DNA of 64,000 nucleotides, from positions 25,001 to 89,000 of the forward strand of contig JAIMAG010000005.1 in assembly GCA_023512135.1 (NCBI GenBank), written 5' to 3'. The first letter of the stretch is position 1. Each line of letters starts with the position of its first letter. This DNA comes from Terriglobia bacterium. GTDB lineage: Bacteria > Acidobacteriota > Terriglobia > Acidiferrales > UBA7541. The notes beneath the pieces were generated by a model that searched no databases, was not told the origin of the DNA, and was given only the letters and a program-made list of their open reading frames with translations. This document shows positions 59,367 to 64,000 of the stretch, piece after piece. The position numbers were made by a program, and so were the translations under genes.

Positions 59367-60376
59367 CACTTTTCTGGAGAAAATTCTCCTCGCAAGTCTC
59401 TGATTCTATTGATGTTTTTCCTCAAACAAAGGTTTTCCAGGCCTTTGACGAGGCGAACCGAGGCTCTAGGGTCCAAAAAGTGGGCTGTACCCACCTGTAC
59501 GGCATGGGCCCCAACGAGGATGTATTCGATGACGTCTTCTGGCTTCTGTATGCCCCCCACACCCAAGACAGGCACCCTGACCACTCGGACAACCTGGTAG
59601 ACCAGTCTGAGGGTCAGGGGCTTAATGGCCGGTCCGGAAAGGCCTCCGGTCAGGCGTCCCAAGCGTGACCGGCGGCTTTCAACGTCCACAGCCATCCCCA
59701 CCCAGGTGTTGGCTACGGTCAGGGCGTCGGCGCCGGCCTCTTCAGCCGCCCGGGCAATACAGGCTATGTCTGTCACGTTGGGAGAAAGCTTGACCCACAG
59801 GGGCCGGCGGGTTGCCGCACGGCGGGCAGCCGCAACCACTTCTGCTGTAGCCGCCGGGTCGGTGCCGTATTCGAGTCCGCCCCGGTTCGTATTCGGGCAG
59901 GAAATGTTCAGTTCATAGGCCGCCAATCCTTCGGCATCTTCGAGCACCCGGATCACTTCGACGTAGTCTTCGACCCGATAGCCGAAGACGTTGGCCACGA
60001 CCGCCGTGGTGAATCCCTGTGCATCTTCGCGAAGCAGACGGCGCAGTGCAGGCAGTTTTTCCGCGACAAATGCACGCACCCCGATGTTCTGCAGTCCGAC
60101 GGCGTTCAGCATCCCGCCCGCGGTTTCGCACAGGCGTGGCGGGGGCGCGCCTTCCATCGGCTCGCGAGAGAGACCCTTCACGACCAAACCGCCCAGCCGG
60201 TTCAAATCCACCAGCTCGGCGAATTCCACCCCGTAGCCGAAGGTTCCGCTCGCAGCGATGACGGGATTGCGAAGAGAGAGGGTGCCGACGGATACGCTGA
60301 GGTCCACTGCGTGCGGCGCATCCCGTCCCGCAGAGCGGGACCGGGCAGCCTGCTCTGCGTGCAGTCGGAAACTCAC
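59363..60376 (-). CDS. pyrD: dihydroorotate dehydrogenase, class 1B type
   Basis: An FMN enzyme of pyrimidine synthesis. It has LRNPVIAASGTFGYG, KGLSREPMEGAPPPR, NAVGLQNIG, the catalytic Cys in NISCPNTNRGG, VKLSPNV, TVANTWVGMAVD, GGLSGPAIKPL and VGGIQKPEDV. The Cys at the base position marks class 1; the arrangement fits the 1B type that pairs with PyrK, but no pyrK is adjacent. The start is uncertain: a GTG at 60376 is used; a TTG at 60430 lengthens it and a GTG at 60307 gives the N-terminus closest to homologues. The stop lies inside the rlpA promoter. Confidence 0.92.
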   Translation of the reverse strand: MSFRLHAEQAARSRSAGRDAPHAVDLSVSVGTLSLRNPVIAASGTFGYGVEFAELVDLNRLGGLVVKGLSREPMEGAPPPRLCETAGGMLNAVGLQNIGVRAFVAEKLPALRRLLREDAQGFTTAVVANVFGYRVEDYVEVIRVLEDAEGLAAYELNISCPNTNRGGLEYGTDPAATAEVVAAARRAATRRPLWVKLSPNVTDIACIARAAEEAGADALTVANTWVGMAVDVESRRSRLGRLTGGLSGPAIKPLTLRLVYQVVRVVRVPVLGVGGIQKPEDVIEYILVGAHAVQVGTAHFLDPRASVRLVKGLENLCLRKNINRIRDLRGEFSPEKC

Positions 60377-60439
60377 TGGCGGTGAGTCTACCACGCCAAC
60401 CCCGGCTGGTGCACGTACCGAAATCCACAACCGAGAGAT

Positions 60440-62092
60440 TCAATCAGGGCGGACTGCGGGACGTTCGGCAGGGAGCAGGGCTTCCCGGAGGACGCGGCCG
60501 TCGCGGTCTGGAAAGTCGATGCCCAGCAGATGCGCCAGCGTCGGTGCGATGTCTGCGGGAGAAACCCCCTGCGTGTAGCGACCGGACCGGACACCCGCGC
60601 CCAGCAAAATCAGTGGCACGCGGGCGTCGTAGTCATGGCTGGTGCCGTGGGTAGCCGCCAGCGAGGAAGCAACCCAGCCGGGCTGCGGCAGAATCATCAG
60701 GTCACCACTGCGGCCGGGGAAATAGCTGAGGGCCGCGGCACGCGCCTCTCGGTCGTCTGAGGCGCGAAGCGCGCTCAGCTCATCGCGGCGGAAGACGCGA
60801 GCGACACCCGGCACCGCGCGCAGGGCAGTGAGTACCGCCGCCAGGGTTTCGCGATCCTGCTGCAGTCGCTCGAAAACACCGGGATGAAAGTACAGGTCGG
60901 TGTAACGGATGCGGGCGACGTAGTCCGCTTCGCCCCAACGCTGATCGAGCACGCGCTCGACCTCTCGCATCACCTGACTGGCAGACAGGCGGCCGCTGCT
61001 GGCGTTCTGCTCAGGGACTTCGGAAACTCCGTGGTCCGCCGTGAAGGCAAGCACGTAGTGCTGGCGACCCACGGCTCGATCCAAGTGCGCCAGCAGCTCG
61101 CCCAGACTGCGGTCCAGGTGCAGGAGCACATCCTGCACTTCGTGGCTGCGCGGCCCGAACGAGTGCCCCACCAGGTCCAGCGTCGAAAAGCTGAGTCCGA
61201 GAAGATCCGGCGGGTCCTGCTGGCCGAGCCTCAGCGCATCCACGGCGGTGATGGCCAGGCGCACCAGCGCGCGGTCCGCATACGGGCTGCGAGACCAGCG
61301 CTCGAAGAATGCCGCAGCGCTGCCGTCGCACTCGTCCCCGAGCGGATGCGGAAAGGTTGCCGACCAGCCGTACACCGGCCGTTCGCCCGGCAGGTCGTCC
61401 GCATACCGGTACTGCTCAGCGGGCAGCAGCCGCTGCCAGACACGACCACAATCGGCAGTAATGGGATGTGCCTGTGCGAACGCACGGAGAAATTCGACCG
61501 ACCGTGCCGGATTTGTCGCCGGGCTGGCCCAGACTCCCTGGCTCGTGTCAAACCAGACGACGAGGTCTCCCGCGCGGCCGGCGAGCATCATCGCACTGCG
61601 GGTTTTCAAGGAGAGCGCTGCAACCCGAACCTCGGGCCCGAACACGGACCGCATGTGTTCGGCCAACGTCGTCTGCTGCAGCCAGCGCACGCTGTGCCCG
61701 CCGGCAACCGGCTGGCCGTAGCCGATCGCCGAGGCTGATTCGTCCTGCGTGCAGACCACATCGCGCCGGGACTGGCGATCCCACCATTCGTTGGAAACAA
61801 TCCCGTGGCGACAGGGAAACGTGCCGGTCGCTATCGTGGCATGGCCGGCACAGGTGACCGTATTCATATACGGGTAGGCCGCTTCGGTGAACCACGCGCC
61901 TTCCTGCATGAGCCGGCGCAGACCCGCGCTCCACTGCGAGCCGTACTCGGTCAGGTAGCTGGAACGCATCTGATCTACAACGACCACGACGACCAGGCGC
62001 GGGCGTGCCAGCGCGGCCGGTTGCGGGTCTGCCGCGGCCAGCAGGGTCACCAGAGCCAGCAGCAGGGCAGAAAAAGATCGGCGGCGGGGCAT
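60440..62092 (-). CDS. secreted alkaline phosphatase/phosphodiesterase superfamily protein
   Basis: A 550-residue protein with a signal peptide (SFSALLLALVTLLAAADP). It belongs to the alkaline phosphatase superfamily close to PafA. Visible are VVVVVVDQMRSSYL (metal Asp), the nucleophile Thr in NTVTCAGHATIATG, HGIVSNEWWDR, LSFSTLDLVGHSFG and FTADHGVSEVPEQ (metal Asp, His), and HGTSHDYDARVPLILLG. It should hydrolyse phosphate mono- or diesters in the periplasm. The ATG at 62092 has a GAGGAG site eight bases upstream; the frame to 62881 is shadow of pyrR. Confidence 0.9.
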   Translation of the reverse strand: MPRRRSFSALLLALVTLLAAADPQPAALARPRLVVVVVVDQMRSSYLTEYGSQWSAGLRRLMQEGAWFTEAAYPYMNTVTCAGHATIATGTFPCRHGIVSNEWWDRQSRRDVVCTQDESASAIGYGQPVAGGHSVRWLQQTTLAEHMRSVFGPEVRVAALSLKTRSAMMLAGRAGDLVVWFDTSQGVWASPATNPARSVEFLRAFAQAHPITADCGRVWQRLLPAEQYRYADDLPGERPVYGWSATFPHPLGDECDGSAAAFFERWSRSPYADRALVRLAITAVDALRLGQQDPPDLLGLSFSTLDLVGHSFGPRSHEVQDVLLHLDRSLGELLAHLDRAVGRQHYVLAFTADHGVSEVPEQNASSGRLSASQVMREVERVLDQRWGEADYVARIRYTDLYFHPGVFERLQQDRETLAAVLTALRAVPGVARVFRRDELSALRASDDREARAAALSYFPGRSGDLMILPQPGWVASSLAATHGTSHDYDARVPLILLGAGVRSGRYTQGVSPADIAPTLAHLLGIDFPDRDGRVLREALLPAERPAVRPD

Positions 62093-62156
62093 CCGCATGA
62101 CTCCTCGAAGCCAGCACAGTCTAGCACAGGGAACGCCATCCGGGCTGCGCGGCAGG

Positions 62157-62186
62157 CTGCCAGAACCGCAGCCGGTATGGTACGAT
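62157..62186 (+). promoter_or_regulatory. weak candidate promoter of pyrRBC
   Basis: CTGCCA (62157-62162) and TACGAT (62181-62186) stand 18 bases apart. The leader would be about 45 bases. The -35 match is modest. Confidence 0.3.
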
Positions 62187-62217
62187 GCTGCGCCGCTGAC
62201 CGGTGTCAGGAGCCGCG

Positions 62218-62226
62218 CAGCGAGGC
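62218..62226 (+). promoter_or_regulatory. possible PyrR-binding loop overlapping the pyrR ribosome site
   Basis: CAGCGAGGC fits the core CNGNGAGGY of the PyrR RNA-binding loop consensus ARUCCNGNGAGGYU. The flanking ARUC is not matched. The core includes GAGG, which also serves as the ribosome site 11 bases before the pyrR ATG. Binding of PyrR-UMP could therefore block translation. This is inference from a short match. Confidence 0.35.
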
Positions 62227-62236
62227 AGCCTATCCC

Positions 62237-62785
62237 ATGCGGGTCGTAGAAAAATCGCAGTTGATGTCGGCCGCGGAGATTGATCGGACCATCCATCGGC
62301 TGGCTCACGAAATCGTCGAGAAAAGCGGCGGGGCCGCCAACATTGCCCTGATCGGCATCCGCCGGCGCGGTGTTCCGCTGGCCCAGCGACTGGCGCAGGC
62401 GATCAAGAGCTTCGAGGGCACCGACGTGCCGGTGGGCACGCTGGACATCACCTTGTACCGCGACGATCTCTCTCTGGTCGCGCCGCAGCCGGTTGTGCAG
62501 GCCAGCGAGATCCCGTTTGACGTCAACGGCAAAGACCTGATTCTGGTGGACGACGTGCTCTACACCGGACGCACCGTGCGCGCGGCCATGAACGGGCTGT
62601 TCGATCTCGGCCGGCCCAAACGCATCCGGCTCTGTGTGCTGATCGACCGCGGCCATCGCGAGCTGCCCATCGAGGCCACCTTCGTGGGACGCTACGTGCA
62701 GACCAGCGAAAACGAAATTATCGAAGTCCGGCTCAACGAGGTGGACCAACAGGAGCGCGTGATGCTGGTCGAACGCGTGGACTGA
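62237..62785 (+). CDS. pyrR: bifunctional pyr operon regulator/uracil phosphoribosyltransferase PyrR
   Basis: A 182-residue PRTase-fold protein. It has VEKSQLMSAAEIDRTIHRLAHEI, LIGIRRRGVPLAQRL, GTLDITLYRDDL and the PRPP loop LVDDVLYTGRTVRAAM. PyrR binds pyr mRNA when UMP is high and also has UPRTase activity. It is the first gene of pyrR-pyrB-pyrC. I use the ATG at 62237; the longer frame upstream is shadow of the phosphatase gene. Confidence 0.96.
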   Translation: MRVVEKSQLMSAAEIDRTIHRLAHEIVEKSGGAANIALIGIRRRGVPLAQRLAQAIKSFEGTDVPVGTLDITLYRDDLSLVAPQPVVQASEIPFDVNGKDLILVDDVLYTGRTVRAAMNGLFDLGRPKRIRLCVLIDRGHRELPIEATFVGRYVQTSENEIIEVRLNEVDQQERVMLVERVD

Positions 62786-62837
62786 CCGCACGGGCGACCA
62801 CCGGCCGCTCCTGCGGCTTCGGCTCGAGCCGGTCCAA

Positions 62838-63809
62838 ATGAGAGTTTCTGTGCCGGAACGCATCCGCCACCTGCTGGACATCGAATCGCTCAGTGCCGAG
62901 CAAATCGCAGCTCTGCTCGATCAGTCCAAGCCGTTTCAGGAAATCCAGCGCATGCCCCTGAAGAAGCTGGCCACCCTGCGCGGCAAAAGCGTGGCGATAG
63001 CTTTCTTTGAGCCTTCCACGCGCACGCGAATCAGTTTCACGACGGCCGCAGCCCGGCTGGGCGCGGATACGATGCAGTTGCAGGCAGAGGCCTCGAGTTT
63101 GAAAAAAGGAGAATCGCTGCTCGACACCGTCTACACGCTGGAAGCGATGAAGCCCGACTGCATCGTCATCCGCCACAGCGCCTCCGGTGCGCCACACTTT
63201 GTGGCCGAACGGCTGCCCGTGCCGGTGATCAACGCCGGCGACGGCACTCACGAACACCCGACCCAGGCGCTGCTCGATGCGCTGACCATCCGCGACCGCA
63301 AAGGCCGCCTGGAAGGTCTCCACGTGACCATTCTGGGCGATGTCCTGCACAGCCGTGTGGCGCGCTCGAACATCCATCTGTTCACCAAATTCGGTGCCCA
63401 CATCCGCCTCTGCGGACCGCCGATGTGGGTGCCGCGCGAGCTGGAATGCCTGGCCCCGAACCTGACCCGGGTGCCGCACCTCGAGCAGGCGCTGGAAGAC
63501 GCCGATGTGGTGATCGTGCTGCGGGTGCAACTGGAACGCATCCACGAACCTTCCCTGCCTCTCGAAGAATACGTCTTGCAATACCAGCTTACCGAAGCGC
63601 GCCTGCGCCGGGCGCGTCCCGACGCCATCGTTCTGCATCCGGGACCGATGAACCGCGGCATCGAAATCGAACCGGCGGTCGCCGACGGCCCGCAGTCCTG
63701 CGTGCGCGAACAGGTGACCAACGGGCTGGCCGTGCGCATGTATCTGCTCTACCTGCTGATCGGTGGCGCGCCGATCGACTCCCCGGGAGCTGCACATGCT
63801 GCTGATTAA
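62838..63809 (+). CDS. pyrB: aspartate carbamoyltransferase catalytic chain
   Basis: A 323-residue enzyme for the second step of pyrimidine synthesis. It has FFEPSTRTRISFTTAAARLGAD (carbamoyl-phosphate site), SSLKKGESLLDTV, IRHSASGAP, NAGDGTHEHPTQALLDALTI and HPGPMNRGIEI. The stop overlaps pyrC (start at 63796) by 14 bases, the usual pyrB-pyrC linkage. No regulatory chain pyrI is seen. Confidence 0.97.
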   Translation: MRVSVPERIRHLLDIESLSAEQIAALLDQSKPFQEIQRMPLKKLATLRGKSVAIAFFEPSTRTRISFTTAAARLGADTMQLQAEASSLKKGESLLDTVYTLEAMKPDCIVIRHSASGAPHFVAERLPVPVINAGDGTHEHPTQALLDALTIRDRKGRLEGLHVTILGDVLHSRVARSNIHLFTKFGAHIRLCGPPMWVPRELECLAPNLTRVPHLEQALEDADVVIVLRVQLERIHEPSLPLEEYVLQYQLTEARLRRARPDAIVLHPGPMNRGIEIEPAVADGPQSCVREQVTNGLAVRMYLLYLLIGGAPIDSPGAAHAAD

Positions 63810-64000
63810 AAACGGACGCGTGGTGGACCCGGCATCGGGCACCGACGCCACACTCGATGTCCTGATCGTCGAGGAGCGCATCGAGCGGGTTGGCCCGGCA
63901 CTGGCCGCTCCCGGGACCGAAGTCTTCGACGCCGCCGGCCTGGTGGTGGCACCCGGGTTCATCGACCTCCACTGCCATCTGCGGGAGCCGGGCGGAGAAT
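63796..64000 (+). CDS. pyrC: dihydroorotase, N-terminal part (cut by window edge)
   Basis: The first 68 residues of a type I dihydroorotase. They include LLIKNGRVVDPASG, FDAAGLVVAPGFIDLHCHLREPG with the metal-binding HxH (HCH) and the substrate Arg. The ATG at 63796 has a GGGAG site six bases upstream and lies inside the end of pyrB. The gene continues beyond 64000. Confidence 0.95.
   Translation, partial: MLLIKNGRVVDPASGTDATLDVLIVEERIERVGPALAAPGTEVFDAAGLVVAPGFIDLHCHLREPGGE

Overview
The window is GC-rich, gene-dense DNA from a diderm bacterium. Lipid A and LPS-core genes (lpxC, a stand-alone hldA/rfaE1), a BamA/TamA-SurA-TamB outer-membrane set, RlpA and TatA mark a Gram-negative envelope. 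A futalosine-route menaquinone gene (mqnD), many small secreted proteins of unknown function, a carboxypeptidase-regulatory-like secreted protein and a FecR/WY-rich surface protein all resemble gene content of Acidobacteriota. That phylum is my best guess; it is inference, not proof. No rRNA, tRNA, transposase or CRISPR array was found.

Layout. 1-5.1 kb: end of an unknown gene, a DpnI-type methyl-directed restriction endonuclease, lpxC, a GH57 glucanotransferase-like enzyme, and a decayed gene relic. 5.1-6.4 kb: Trm112-like protein and heptose-7-P kinase. 6.4-20 kb (minus strand, mostly tightly packed): membrane protein, ddl, arginase, asnS, TIM-barrel isomerase, gamma-glutamyltransferase, two MetE-like methionine synthase proteins, mqnD, a zincin-like secreted protein, bioY, a DUF389 membrane protein. 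20-23 kb: receiver-like protein, DinB, glutaredoxin-like protein. 23.1-26.2 kb: a sulfur-transfer operon of cysM, a JAMM protease, and a CysO-MoeB/ThiF-rhodanese fusion. 26.3-33.9 kb: carbonic anhydrase, LysW-like zinc ribbon, Nudix, a degenerate cis-prenyltransferase, glycosyltransferase, pcm, DUF72, a kynureninase-like enzyme and TauE/SafE. 33.9-41.5 kb: the outer-membrane assembly operon. 41.5-50.7 kb: ThiF, a beta-lactamase-fold hydrolase, DUF488, a trans-sulfuration enzyme, yebC-ruvC and secreted proteins. 50.7-56 kb: MEMO family, small proteins, a methylmalonyl-CoA mutase subunit, maf and tatA. 56.2-64 kb: selB, then pyrimidine genes pyrF and pyrD (minus strand, with rlpA between them), a secreted phosphatase-like protein, and pyrR-pyrB-pyrC (plus strand, pyrC cut by the window edge).

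The most striking elements are: (1) the cysM/JAMM/CysO-MoeZ-rhodanese cassette, in which the ubiquitin-like sulfur carrier is fused upstream of its own activating enzyme so that its Gly-Gly end lies inside a longer protein, beside a gene for a JAMM protease; (2) a DpnI homologue with a QxK instead of ExK catalytic motif; (3) a cis-prenyltransferase homologue that has lost the family's catalytic motifs; (4) a LysW-like protein with a long acidic tail instead of the carrier glutamate end; and (5) several GTG-start genes placed exactly six bases after a -10-like hexamer, which suggests leaderless transcripts.
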